Of a stretch of DNA of 39,861 nucleotides, positions 15,981 to 23,961 are shown piece by piece. The stretch's first letter is position 1, and every line of letters starts with the position of its first letter. The notes below the pieces were generated by a model. It saw only the letters and a program-made list of their open reading frames with translations, made no database searches and was not told the DNA's origin. This DNA is from an uncultured Prevotellaceae bacterium. GTDB taxonomy: Bacteria > Bacteroidota > Bacteroidia > Bacteroidales > Bacteroidaceae. A program made the position numbers and the translations under genes. The DNA lies in NCBI GenBank assembly GCA_937893145.1, contig CALBJW010000095.1, positions 1 to 39,861 of the forward strand, read 5' to 3'.

Positions 15981-17501
15981 TTACTGATGCTGTTCGCGAA
16001 GAAGGTCGTTCACAGTCTTAACAGGGTTGAATGTGCCGAGACTTACTTCTACGAAGATAGTGTTCCAGTCACTCATTGCACCATTCCAGAGACCTGGCAA
16101 TTCGAGAGCCTTGAGTTCCTTACCGTTCTTTGACTTAGACGAGATGAAGCCAGTCTGTGGGTCAACATACTTAGTGAGGTCGAACTTGTTGCCCTTGTAG
16201 TCCTTGACAGCACAAACGAGGTCAACTGGGTTGAAGTGTGTGCCACCATTGAACATAGCGAGGTACTCAGCATTGTTCTTGTCAATCTGGCTGCTCTCAA
16301 GAATCTGGAGAGAGATTGTTCCGTCAGGGTTGTAAGCGAGGAATGGACCACCACCAGGCTCACCTACATTCTTAACCATACCGCAGACACGCATTGGACG
16401 GTTGAGCTTGCTCTTGAGGTAGATAGCGAGTTCTGCATCCTCGAGTTCCTTGAGTTCAGGGTTGCGGAGACAGATGTCATTGTGGAGGAAGTGGATGATT
16501 TCCTCAAGGTTCTCGTGAGTATATTTGCCAGAGTCGAGGAGTTCGATGTATTCGAATGCCTTCTTCTGCTTGCTAACGAGAACACCAGCGATGAGCTTCT
16601 TGTACTCTACTGTCTCTGGCTTCAAACGGTCTGGAACAACATTGTCGATGTTCTTGATGAAGATGACATCAGCATCGAGGTCGTTGAGGTTCTCGATGAG
16701 TGCTCCGTGACCACCTGGACGGAAGAGAATCTTACCGTCTTCTGTGCGGAATGGAGTGTTATCTGGGTTTGCAGCAACAGTGTCTGTGCTTGACTTCTGC
16801 TCAGAGAAGCTAACGCTGTATGCTACGTTGAACTTCTGTGCATATTCAATAGCCTTGTCTGCAACGAGGCTCTCGAACAATGGACGATGCTCAGGACTAA
16901 CAGTGAAGTGTACGTTCACATTTCCGTCCTTGCCACCAGCATAGAGTGCGCCTTCCACGAGGTGCTCTTCGAGTGGAGTGCGAGCGCCATCCTCGTATGA
17001 GTGGAACTTCAAGAGGCCCTTAGGCAACTTGCCGTAGCTGAGTCCCTTTTCGCCAAGGAGGTTAGCGATGACTGCCTTGTAATTGCCTTCAGCAACAAGA
17101 GCGTCAATGCCTTTGCCTTCGTTCTTCTCACATGCAGCGTTGAGTTCTGCGAAGAATGCGAAGTTGTGAACATTGTCAAAGAACTTCTTGATGAAATCAT
17201 TAGCAGGTACGTCGCTTTCGCCATCGAGGAACTCAAACAAGTCCTTGAACATACGGCTTGCAGCACCACTGGCTGGAACGAACTTGAGCACCTTGCCCGA
17301 ACCCTGAAGGTATGCATCCCAAGCAGCGAGATAATCTGCCTTTTCAGCGTCGTTAGGTATTGTGATTCCCTTTTCTGGCGAAGCTGCTCCACCGAGTTTA
17401 AGGAATGGGAAACCTGTCTCAAAGTTCTTGAGCTGTGCGTTTAACTTCTCCTCAGATATACCTTTCTGAGCAAGAAAATCTTTGTCTTGTTGTGTAAGCA
17501 T
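15981..17501 (-). CDS. DUF4301 family protein, nucleotidyltransferase-like
   Basis: The 506-aa cytosolic protein matches the Bacteroidota family DUF4301. Its FVPASGAASRMFKDL segment (about residues 75-89) resembles the nucleotide-binding loop of sugar-nucleotide pyrophosphorylases. GGHGALIENLNDLDADVIFIKNIDN (about 268-292) looks like the second conserved block of that fold. The natural substrate is unknown. It has its own promoter (17540-17571, minus), which diverges from the rel gene, and ends 102 bp upstream of purT. A sugar-nucleotide or phosphosugar role is inference from the motifs. Confidence 0.85.
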   Translation of the reverse strand: MLTQQDKDFLAQKGISEEKLNAQLKNFETGFPFLKLGGAASPEKGITIPNDAEKADYLAAWDAYLQGSGKVLKFVPASGAASRMFKDLFEFLDGESDVPANDFIKKFFDNVHNFAFFAELNAACEKNEGKGIDALVAEGNYKAVIANLLGEKGLSYGKLPKGLLKFHSYEDGARTPLEEHLVEGALYAGGKDGNVNVHFTVSPEHRPLFESLVADKAIEYAQKFNVAYSVSFSEQKSSTDTVAANPDNTPFRTEDGKILFRPGGHGALIENLNDLDADVIFIKNIDNVVPDRLKPETVEYKKLIAGVLVSKQKKAFEYIELLDSGKYTHENLEEIIHFLHNDICLRNPELKELEDAELAIYLKSKLNRPMRVCGMVKNVGEPGGGPFLAYNPDGTISLQILESSQIDKNNAEYLAMFNGGTHFNPVDLVCAVKDYKGNKFDLTKYVDPQTGFISSKSKNGKELKALELPGLWNGAMSDWNTIFVEVSLGTFNPVKTVNDLLREQHQ

Positions 17502-17539
17502 GGATATGAATTTTTAAAGTGTGTATAATGAATTTATGC

Positions 17540-17571
17540 ACAAAAGTACAAAATAAAAATAAGAATTGCCA
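17540..17571 (-). promoter_or_regulatory. promoter for the DUF4301 gene (minus strand)
   Basis: On the minus strand TTG (17569-17571) is followed after 21 nt by TACTTTTG (17540-17547). The ATG at 17501 is about 38 nt downstream of the -7 box. The element is interleaved with the divergent rel promoter region. Confidence 0.65.
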
Positions 17572-17590
17572 ATTTTGTGAGAAAATTTAA

Positions 17591-17598
17591 TATCTTTG
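17591..17598 (+). promoter_or_regulatory. -7 box for the rel-rlmH transcript
   Basis: TATCTTTG (17591-17598) matches TAnnTTTG, and transcription should start near 17605. A TTG start at 17596 lies inside this box, so translation must begin at the later ATG, 17629. The -33 element is poor. Confidence 0.65.
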
Positions 17599-17628
17599 CA
17601 CTTAAATTTGTATAAACAAGCCTCGTAT

Positions 17629-19848
17629 ATGGAAGAAATTGCAATCATAAGAGACCACGAACGCGTGCAAGTGCTCGAATCGTTTCGTACCTTGCAGAAC
17701 CTTATAAATGATGTTGTCAATCCTGATGATTTCCGAAAGGTGAAGGAAATCCTTCACGTTGGAATGTCAACAGGACAGCTTCAGCGCGATAATTTTGGTC
17801 TTCACCCTATACTATTCGACTTGCAGACTGCAGTTATTCTTGCGGAGGAAGTGGGAATCAATCGTGCTTCCATCCTCAGTGTGCTGCTTCACGAATGTGT
17901 GGCACTCGGTGTTGTCACTCCAAAGCAGATAAGTGATGAGTTTGGTGAAGAGGTAGCACATATCATACACGGACTTCTCAAGGTAAATGAGTTGTACGCA
18001 AAGAATCCTTCGATAGAGACCGAAAACTTCCGTGACCTTCTGCTTTCCTTTGCAGAAGATATGCGTGTCATCTTTATCATCATTGCTGACCGTGTCAATC
18101 TCATGCGCCAGATTAAGGAACTTGGAACGATGGAGGAGCGCCAGCGTGTAGCAACCGAAGCGGCTCATCTCTATGCTCCTCTTGCACATAAACTTGGTCT
18201 TTACCTTATCAAGCGAGAACTTGAAGACCTCTCTCTCAAGTATCTTGAGCCTGATGTGTTCTATATGATAAAGGAGAAGTTGAGTGCAACACGCCAGGCT
18301 CGTGACCTCTACATCGCCAATTTCATTGGTCCAATAGAGGAGAAACTCAAGTCGGCAGGTTTGAATTTCCATATCAAGGGACGTACAAAGAGCATTCATT
18401 CCATTCATCAGAAGATGCTCAAGCAGAAGTGTAAGTTTGAGGGCATCTATGACCTCTTCGCTATTCGTGTCATCCTCGACTCTCCGCTCGAACGCGAGAA
18501 GCAGGACTGTTGGCAGGTGTTCTCTATCGTTACAGATATGTATCGTCCTAACCCTAAACGACTTCGCGACTGGCTGTCTGTTCCTAAGTCGAATGGTTAT
18601 GAGTCACTTCACATCACCGTGATGGGACCAGAAGGTAAGTGGGTGGAGATACAGATTCGTACCGAACGAATGGACGAGATTGCAGAACGCGGTCTTGCTG
18701 CACACTGGCGATATAAGGGTGTGAAGGATTCGGGAGCGAAACTCGAAGATTGGCTCAAGGATATTCGTCAGGCATTGGAAAACCAGACATCTTCTGATGA
18801 GCGTCTTGTTGACCAGTTCAAGGTTGACCTCTACAGCGATGAGGTGTTTGTCTTCACACCTAAGGGTGACTTGTTCAAACTGCCAAAGGGGGCCACCGTC
18901 CTCGACTTCGCCTTCCAGATTCATACTAATGTAGGTTCGCGTTGTACGGGAGCAAAGGTCAACGGAAAGAATGTGAACATCGGCACCATTCTCAACTCTG
19001 GCGACCAGGTAGAGATTATCACAAACCAGAAGCAGCTTCCTAAGCGAGATTGGCTTCACATTGCTGTTACGACTAAAGCCCGAAACAAGATACGCCAAAG
19101 TCTTAATGAACAAGCACTTAAAACTTCTGTTATTGCAAAGGAAACTCTCGAACGAAAGTTCAAGAATCGTAAGATAGAACAGGATGAGGCTACCATGATG
19201 AAACTCATCAAGAAACTCGGTTACAAGCATGTGAATGAGTTCTATCAGGCAATCACTGATGAGGTTCTTGATGTCAACACCATCATTGATAAGTTCGTCG
19301 AACTTCAGCAGCGCGAAGAGAATCCTTCTGCTTTCTCGGCAGAAGTGCGAAGTGCAGACGGTTTTGTGCAGATAGTCAGCGACGACCGCCATCAGTCGAA
19401 TAGTGATGTTCTTGTCATTGATAATAATATAAAAGGTGTAGAGTACTCACTTGCCAAGTGCTGCAACCCTATCTATGGTGATGATGTGTTCGGTTTTGTT
19501 ACTCGTGGTCGAGGCATCAAGGTCCACCGTGCCGACTGTCCAAACGCAGAGCGACTTCGTGAGTCGTTGGGCTATCGTGTCATTCGTGCTCAGTGGGCAG
19601 GAAAGGGCGGCAGTCAGTATGCCGTCACTCTCCATGTGGTTGGACATGACGACATCGGTATTGTGAACAACATCACTTCAATCATCAATCACGAGAAGAA
19701 TGTCCTTCTGCGAGGCATCTCTATTCAGTCGTTTGAGGATGGTTTGTTCTCTGGCACACTCACCATTATGATTAGTGACCAGAAGCAACTCACACAGATT
19801 GTCAAGAAACTTCAGACTGTGAAGGGAGTGAAGAACGTAACAAGATGA
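17629..19848 (+). CDS. RelA/SpoT-family (p)ppGpp synthetase with degenerate hydrolase domain
   Basis: The 739-aa long-form Rel protein has an N-terminal HD domain, a synthetase domain, TGS (about 390-450), a cysteine/zinc-finger region (SLAKCCNPIYGDDVFGF, with a second HRADCPN) and a C-terminal ACT domain. The synthetase looks intact (GRTKSIHSIHQKM, YDLFAIRVI, PKSNGYESLH, EIQIRTERMDEIAERGLAAHWRYK) and carries RLRD, closer to the RxKD than the ExDD type. In the HD domain the expected HDxxED is replaced by HECVAL (about residues 88-93), so ppGpp hydrolysis is probably lost. The start at ATG 17629 is chosen because the -7 box covers the earlier TTG. rlmH follows after 7 bp. Confidence 0.94.
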   Translation: MEEIAIIRDHERVQVLESFRTLQNLINDVVNPDDFRKVKEILHVGMSTGQLQRDNFGLHPILFDLQTAVILAEEVGINRASILSVLLHECVALGVVTPKQISDEFGEEVAHIIHGLLKVNELYAKNPSIETENFRDLLLSFAEDMRVIFIIIADRVNLMRQIKELGTMEERQRVATEAAHLYAPLAHKLGLYLIKRELEDLSLKYLEPDVFYMIKEKLSATRQARDLYIANFIGPIEEKLKSAGLNFHIKGRTKSIHSIHQKMLKQKCKFEGIYDLFAIRVILDSPLEREKQDCWQVFSIVTDMYRPNPKRLRDWLSVPKSNGYESLHITVMGPEGKWVEIQIRTERMDEIAERGLAAHWRYKGVKDSGAKLEDWLKDIRQALENQTSSDERLVDQFKVDLYSDEVFVFTPKGDLFKLPKGATVLDFAFQIHTNVGSRCTGAKVNGKNVNIGTILNSGDQVEIITNQKQLPKRDWLHIAVTTKARNKIRQSLNEQALKTSVIAKETLERKFKNRKIEQDEATMMKLIKKLGYKHVNEFYQAITDEVLDVNTIIDKFVELQQREENPSAFSAEVRSADGFVQIVSDDRHQSNSDVLVIDNNIKGVEYSLAKCCNPIYGDDVFGFVTRGRGIKVHRADCPNAERLRESLGYRVIRAQWAGKGGSQYAVTLHVVGHDDIGIVNNITSIINHEKNVLLRGISIQSFEDGLFSGTLTIMISDQKQLTQIVKKLQTVKGVKNVTR

Positions 19849-19855
19849 TTACTGC

Positions 19856-20329
19856 ATGAAAGCAACACTTATATTGGTAGGAAAGACAACGGGAAAACAT
19901 TTCCCCGAGTTGATAGATGAATATGCTGGTCGTGTGAAGCATTACATTGGCTTCGACATCGTTACCATTCCGGAATTGCGAAACACGAAGAACCTAACGG
20001 CAGAGCAACAGAAGCAGCAGGAGGGTGAACTCATTCTCAAACAGCTTCAGCCTGGCGATCATGTTGTGCTTCTCGATGAACACGGAAAGGAATTTCGAAG
20101 CATCGAGTTTTCCGACTGGATGGGAAAGAAGATGAATACAGTCAGCAAACGACTCGTCTTCATCATCGGTGGTCCTTATGGCTTCTCGAAGGAGGTTTAC
20201 GACAAGTGCAATGAGAAATTGTCACTCTCCAAGATGACTTTTTCCCACCAGATGATACGAATGATATTTGTGGAACAGCTCTATCGAGCTATGACAATAA
20301 TGAAGGGAGAGCCTTATCACCACGAGTGA
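19856..20329 (+). CDS. rlmH: 23S rRNA (pseudouridine1915-N3)-methyltransferase
   Basis: The 157-aa SPOUT methyltransferase RlmH acts on pseudouridine 1915 in helix 69 of 23S rRNA within the assembled ribosome. The SAM-binding knot motif FIIGGPYGFSKEVYDKC (about residues 102-118) and the C-terminal SKMTFSHQMIRMIFVEQLYRA are both intact and the length is normal. It begins 7 bp after the rel stop and is probably co-transcribed with it. Its last codons and stop form the 5' arm and loop of its own terminator. Confidence 0.96.
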   Translation: MKATLILVGKTTGKHFPELIDEYAGRVKHYIGFDIVTIPELRNTKNLTAEQQKQQEGELILKQLQPGDHVVLLDEHGKEFRSIEFSDWMGKKMNTVSKRLVFIIGGPYGFSKEVYDKCNEKLSLSKMTFSHQMIRMIFVEQLYRAMTIMKGEPYHHE

Positions 20330-20345
20330 TAAGGCTCCCTTTTTG
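20309..20345 (+). terminator. terminator overlapping the end of rlmH
   Basis: GAGCCTTATCAC (20309-20320) pairs perfectly with GTGATAAGGCTC (20326-20337) around the loop CACGA. CC and five T residues follow. The rlmH TGA (20327-20329) is inside the 3' arm, so translating ribosomes must reach the terminator. Confidence 0.92.
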
Positions 20346-20449
20346 CTTCTGTATTTGTGGTCTTATGGGAGAAAAACAAGACTTTTTGAGTTTCTATTTG
20401 TAGTTATTCTGCCAATATTACTTGCCATAATAAAAAATATTGAGTGATT

Positions 20450-20482
20450 TTTGTGTTATTATAAAATAAATGACTATCTTTG
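20450..20482 (+). promoter_or_regulatory. promoter for trpB2
   Basis: TTTG (20450-20453) is followed after 21 nt by TATCTTTG (20475-20482). Transcription would start near 20489, giving a leader of about 60 nt before the ATG at 20552. Confidence 0.85.
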
Positions 20483-20551
20483 TCGCTGCAAAATGTCAGT
20501 TGGCATACTATAGAATTAACCTAAATAACATTAAAAAATTACTTAAAACCT

Positions 20552-21922
20552 ATGGAACAGAAAATCCCTTACAAGATTTATCTCACAGAAGATGAGATGC
20601 CTACACAGTGGTATAATGTACGCGCAGATATGCCTATCAAGCCATCACCACTTATCAGCCCAGCAACAGGTCAGCCTCTTACACTTGAGGATATGCAGCC
20701 TATCTTCTGTACTGAACTCATAAAGCAGGAACTCGACAACGAAACAAAGTGGGTTGATATCCCAGAAGAGGTAGCTAAGTTCTACCGCATGTTCCGTCCA
20801 AGTCCACTTGTTCATGCTGAATTCCTCGAGAAGGCACTTGACACTCCTGCAAAGATATTCTATAAGTTTGAAGGTAACAACACTTCTGGTTCTCACAAAC
20901 TCAACTCTGCCATTGCTCAGGCATACTATGCTAAGGAACAGGGATTGAAGGGTGTGACTACAGAGACTGGTGCAGGTCAGTGGGGTACAGCTCTCTCAAT
21001 GGCATGTCAGTATTTTGGCATTGATTGTAAGGTTTATATGGTTAAGTGTTCATACGAACAGAAGCCATTCCGCCGCGAGGTAATCAACACTTATGGCGCA
21101 ACAATCGTTCCTTCTCCAAGCGACACTACTCAGGTTGGTCGTAAGATTCTTTCTGAGCATCCAGACACAACTGGTTCTCTCGGTTGTGCAATCTCTGAAG
21201 CTGTAGAAGTTGCTGTGACAAACGAAGGTTACCGTTATGTTCTTGGTTCGGTACTCAACCAGGTACTCCTTCACCAGACAATCATCGGTCTTGAGGCTCA
21301 GGCTGCTCTCAAGAAGTACGACATCAAGCCAGACATCCTCATCGGTTGTACAGGTGGTGGTTCAAACCTTGGTGGTTTTGCTTCTCCATTCATCGGCGAG
21401 ATGCTTCGTGGTGAGGCTAACTACAAGATTATCGGTGCTGAACCAGCTTCTTGTCCTTCATTCACTCGTGGTAAGTATGCTTACGACTTCTGCGATACAG
21501 GTATGATTTGTCCACTTGCTAAGATGTACACAGTAGGTTCTCAGTTCATCCCTTCTGCTAACCACGCTGGTGGTCTTCGTTTCCACGGTATGAGTCCAAT
21601 CCTCTCTGAGCTTTACGATGAGGGCTTGTTCGAGGCTCGTGCTTACGAACAGACTCAGGTGTTCGATGCAGCTATCACATTTGCTCGTGCTGAGGGTATC
21701 CTTCCTGCTCCAGAGTCAAGCCACGCTATTCGCGCTGCAATCGACGAGGCTCTCAAGTGCAAGGAAACAGGTGAAGAGAAGGTTATCGTATTCAACCTCT
21801 CTGGTACTGGTTACTTCGACCTCTATGCTTACAAGCAGTTCAATGATGGTACAATGACTGATGTCATCCCATCAGATGAAGTTATTGCTGAAGCACTCTC
21901 TAAGCTCCCAAAGGTAAACTAA
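20552..21922 (+). CDS. trpB: tryptophan synthase beta-like protein (TrpB2 type)
   Basis: The 456-aa fold-II PLP enzyme has the longer N-terminal region of the TrpB2 subgroup (YLTEDEMPTQWYNVRADMP...). K116 in the GSHKLNSA motif is the PLP lysine. ETGAGQWGTALSMAC (about 137-151) and the phosphate loop GCTGGGSNLGGFASPF are intact. It condenses indole with serine to tryptophan. TrpB2 enzymes are commonly encoded away from trpA and may work alone or salvage indole. No other trp gene is in the window. It is monocistronic, with its own promoter and terminators. Codon choice is strongly biased (GGT, CGT, AAC, CTC), suggesting high expression. Confidence 0.94.
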   Translation: MEQKIPYKIYLTEDEMPTQWYNVRADMPIKPSPLISPATGQPLTLEDMQPIFCTELIKQELDNETKWVDIPEEVAKFYRMFRPSPLVHAEFLEKALDTPAKIFYKFEGNNTSGSHKLNSAIAQAYYAKEQGLKGVTTETGAGQWGTALSMACQYFGIDCKVYMVKCSYEQKPFRREVINTYGATIVPSPSDTTQVGRKILSEHPDTTGSLGCAISEAVEVAVTNEGYRYVLGSVLNQVLLHQTIIGLEAQAALKKYDIKPDILIGCTGGGSNLGGFASPFIGEMLRGEANYKIIGAEPASCPSFTRGKYAYDFCDTGMICPLAKMYTVGSQFIPSANHAGGLRFHGMSPILSELYDEGLFEARAYEQTQVFDAAITFARAEGILPAPESSHAIRAAIDEALKCKETGEEKVIVFNLSGTGYFDLYAYKQFNDGTMTDVIPSDEVIAEALSKLPKVN

Positions 21923-21927
21923 TATAA

Positions 21928-21965
21928 GTCCGTGCTGTCGGACATGGATGTCCGTCTGCACGGAC
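21928..21965 (+). other. two-step hairpin just after trpB2
   Basis: GTCCGTGC (21928-21935) pairs with GCACGGAC (21958-21965), and an inner CGGACA/TGTCCG stem (21939-21944 / 21949-21954) continues it. It starts 5 nt after the stop codon. No T-run follows, so it may protect the 3' end of the mRNA rather than terminate transcription. Confidence 0.75.
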
Positions 21966-21976
21966 ATCCAAAAACT

Positions 21977-22058
21977 ACCGCAAGAATTAAGTCATTCGAC
22001 CGCAAGAATGAGCCTAATCGACCGCAAGTTTGAGCCTATTCTTGCGGTCGTTTTTTTT
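21977..22058 (+). terminator. trpB2 terminator with three near-direct copies of its 5' arm
   Basis: CGACCGCAAG (22019-22028) pairs with CTTGCGGTCG (22041-22050), followed by eight T residues. Two further copies of ACCGCAAG stand upstream at 21977 and 21999, with a period of 22 nt. The middle copy (CGACCGCAAGAAT, 21997-22009) could pair with ATTCTTGCGGTCG (22038-22050) over 13 bp, longer than the 10-bp stem of the nearest copy. Alternative hairpins are therefore possible. Confidence 0.85.
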
Positions 22059-22089
22059 ATGTTGCAAAAAAAAACAGCTTAATTTTTTA

Positions 22090-22295
22090 TTTTATCATAC
22101 ACAACATACACTAAATCCTGCATATTTTACGCTAATCCTGCATATTTTACGCTAATCCTACATATTTTACGCTAATCCTACATATTTTACGCTAATCCTG
22201 CATATCCTACATTGCACATGCATCAATCCTACATTGGGTAATGTATTGAAAATGAGTCGATATGTTATGTTTAGTGTAGGAAGTGTATGATAAAA
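22090..22295. mobile_element. MITE-like element: 27-bp inverted ends around 20-bp tandem repeats
   Basis: The left end (22090-22116, beginning TTTTATCATACAC) and the reverse complement of the right end (22269-22295) match at about 23 of 27 positions. The interior contains a 20-bp tandem repeat at 22113-22210, unit CTAATCCTRCATATTTTACG, in about 4.5 copies. A shorter CCTACATTG motif then recurs. No ORF is inside. The element lies between two convergent terminators. It could be a non-autonomous mobile element, a binding array or a plasmid-like iteron remnant. No target duplication is obvious because the flanks are AT-rich. Confidence 0.6.
22111..22210. repeat. 20-bp tandem repeat array (about 4.5 units)
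   Basis: Units begin near 22113, 22133, 22153, 22173 and 22193 and differ mainly at one position (CCTGCAT or CCTACAT). The last unit breaks down after CATAT. There are no unique spacers, so this is not a CRISPR array. Confidence 0.85.
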
Positions 22296-22310
22296 ACAAA
22301 AATTTCGAGA

Positions 22311-22350
22311 AAAAAAATGACGACCATGTGCTTCACAGCAGATGGTCGTC
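22311..22350 (-). terminator. terminator for the SPOR lipoprotein gene (minus strand)
   Basis: GACGACCAT (22319-22327) pairs with ATGGTCGTC (22342-22350). On the minus strand the stem is followed by a run of eight T residues (plus-strand A-run at about 22310-22318). It is about 120 bp beyond the stop at 22469. Confidence 0.75.
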
Positions 22351-22468
22351 GAATTCTTACATGTATATTCTCACCTTTACCAAAAAGAAATGTTTATATG
22401 TGTAAATTATATTACCTGAGAATGTGGTAATTAATAATTGTCTATCTTTTTATGTCTTTGGATATAAA

Positions 22469-22933
22469 TTACTTCTTGTAGAGAAGCCAAGCGTCTGGGT
22501 AGATTGCGCGGAGAGTGTTGCGCGACTGGATTGCGCTCTGCATGTCCTGGAATGAAGAAGCGATAACACGGTACATACCCTTTTCATTCTGAGCAATCTG
22601 TGCTGAGTAACCCTTGTTGATGAGGGTGTTGCGGAGGTTCTGTGCGTTCTGGAGGCTGCCAAATGAACCACAAACAACGTTGTATGCCTTGAGAGCACCA
22701 TTACCTACTACTGTGAGGTTTTCCTGACGAGTGTTAGCGTTTACAGGAACATTTGTTGTAGCAGTAGTCTGAGCAGTAGTAACTGTTGTGTTTGTAGCAG
22801 TAGTTGGCTGAGTGTAAGTTTCCTGCTGCTTTGCCTTTTCGTAAGCTTGCTTATAAGAACTTTCTGAAGACTTGCATGATACAAAGGCGAGTGCTGATAC
22901 GAGGGCGAGGCCCATGAAGAGATTCTTTTTCAT
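22469..22933 (-). CDS. SPOR-domain lipoprotein
   Basis: The 154-aa product has a lipoprotein signal peptide (MKKNLFMGLALVSALAFVSC, lipid-anchor cysteine at about residue 20). A Thr/Ala/Val-rich linker of about 45 residues follows, and then a C-terminal SPOR domain (AYNVVCGSFGSLQNAQNLRNTLINKGY...YRVIASSFQDMQSAIQSRNTLRAIYPDAWL). SPOR domains bind glycan strands lacking stem peptides, typically at the division septum. The protein is probably anchored in the outer membrane and contacts peptidoglycan. It lies 89 bp downstream of the HU-like gene and may share its transcript. Confidence 0.9.
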   Translation of the reverse strand: MKKNLFMGLALVSALAFVSCKSSESSYKQAYEKAKQQETYTQPTTATNTTVTTAQTTATTNVPVNANTRQENLTVVGNGALKAYNVVCGSFGSLQNAQNLRNTLINKGYSAQIAQNEKGMYRVIASSFQDMQSAIQSRNTLRAIYPDAWLLYKK

Positions 22934-23022
22934 AATTTAGTTGTTTTTATTGATTGAATGAATTATAATGCTTTTATCCTTTTTGGCTAATATTTGTCTC
23001 TGTTTCTTGTTTTCTGCCGTAA

Positions 23023-23409
23023 TCATTTCTTTACTCTTTCGAAGCGTGATGTCTTCACCTGCTTCTTCAGACTTACTGCGGCTCGGTAGTTCACGTTCTT
23101 GACACTTACCGAAGGTGCTCGCATGTCATCTTCTGATTCCACTACTTTTGATTCTGCAGAAACACTGAATGTGCCCAAACCATCAATGTTCACATTGTAA
23201 CCGTCCATGAGGCAATCTGCGATGCTCGAACTGATTGCCTCTATTGCAGCGCGCAGATCGGCAACTGTCAATGTGCAACCATTCGCAATTATGTGGCAGA
23301 GGCTGGTGGTGTCCACGGTTCCCTTAGTTACAACCTGCGCATAATAGCCTTTCTTCGGCGCTTTGCTAATGTTGTCCTTCATCGGGGTAAGACGGTACGG
23401 TATGCTCAT
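23023..23409 (-). CDS. HU-family DNA-binding protein (Bacteroidota HU-like type)
   Basis: The 128-aa protein has the Bacteroidota HU-like layout: an N-terminal PKKGYYAQVVTKGTVDTTSL segment, a helical dimerisation region (LTVADLRAAIEAISSSIADCL), then VNIDGLGTFSVSAESK leading into the DNA-binding arm. A basic tail closes it (LKKQVKTSRFERVKK). It is longer than canonical HU (about 90 aa). It is expected to bind DNA without strong sequence specificity in the nucleoid. A strong promoter (23518-23549, minus strand) gives it a leader of about 100 nt. Confidence 0.9.
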   Translation of the reverse strand: MSIPYRLTPMKDNISKAPKKGYYAQVVTKGTVDTTSLCHIIANGCTLTVADLRAAIEAISSSIADCLMDGYNVNIDGLGTFSVSAESKVVESEDDMRAPSVSVKNVNYRAAVSLKKQVKTSRFERVKK

Positions 23410-23517
23410 ATAAATGGTTATCTTTAGTTGTTTAGTTTATCTACTCTACACCTTTTTACTTTTACATCTACAGCTTATTTTCTTTAGTTCTAGAGGTTGT
23501 ATTGAAAAGGTGTACTG

Positions 23518-23549
23518 CAAAGGTATAGTATTTATAGTTACTATGCAAA
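23518..23549 (-). promoter_or_regulatory. promoter for the HU-like gene (minus strand)
   Basis: On the minus strand TTTG (23546-23549) is followed after 20 nt by TACCTTTG (23518-23525), an excellent consensus match. The start site would be near 23511, about 100 nt from the ATG at 23409. Confidence 0.85.
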
Positions 23550-23587
23550 GGTTTTCTGTGAAAAAATGTTAATTATACTGATTTTTA

Positions 23588-23617
23588 TTGTTTTTACGAT
23601 AGAAAGTAGTAATTTTG
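23588..23617 (+). promoter_or_regulatory. promoter for the YtxH/holin-like operon
   Basis: TTG (23588-23590) is followed after 19 nt by TAATTTTG (23610-23617). Transcription would begin near 23624, about 80 nt before the ATG at 23706. It diverges from the HU-like promoter. Confidence 0.6.
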
Positions 23618-23705
23618 GCCGTCGTTTAGTATGAATTATAGCAGAAGACGGCATAATAAGTGAATTTAAACTACATTATTAATTATTATTAAACGCAAAA
23701 GAATT

Positions 23706-23954
23706 ATGGCAAATAATGGTTTTGCAACAGTAGTTGCATTCGTTGGTGGCGCTCTTGTAGGTGCTGCAGCTGGTATCCTTTTGGCTCCTGAAAAGGGTGA
23801 GGATCAGAGAAAGAAGATTAAGGATGCTCTTGAAAAGAGAGGCGTAAAGCTTTCTAAGGAAGAGTTTAACAAGTTCGTTGAAGACATCAAGAAGATTGGT
23901 AAGAAGGACGACGGTGTTGTTCCTTCTGAAGAACTTGACTTTGATGTAGAATAA
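23706..23954 (+). CDS. YtxH-domain small membrane-associated protein
   Basis: The 82-aa protein has an N-terminal Gly/Ala-rich membrane helix (FATVVAFVGGALVGAAAGILLAP) followed by EKGEDQRKKIKDAL, the YtxH signature, and a charged helical tail. YtxH proteins are linked with general stress responses in Firmicutes. The role in Bacteroidota is not established. It is the first of three small genes transcribed together (7 bp to the next) and is followed by a holin-like membrane protein. Confidence 0.9.
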   Translation: MANNGFATVVAFVGGALVGAAAGILLAPEKGEDQRKKIKDALEKRGVKLSKEEFNKFVEDIKKIGKKDDGVVPSEELDFDVE

Positions 23955-23961
23955 TCTGTTC

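Noticed and set aside
22111..22210. Possible CRISPR array
   Set aside because: The 20-bp repeats are directly adjacent with no unique spacers, and no cas gene is nearby.
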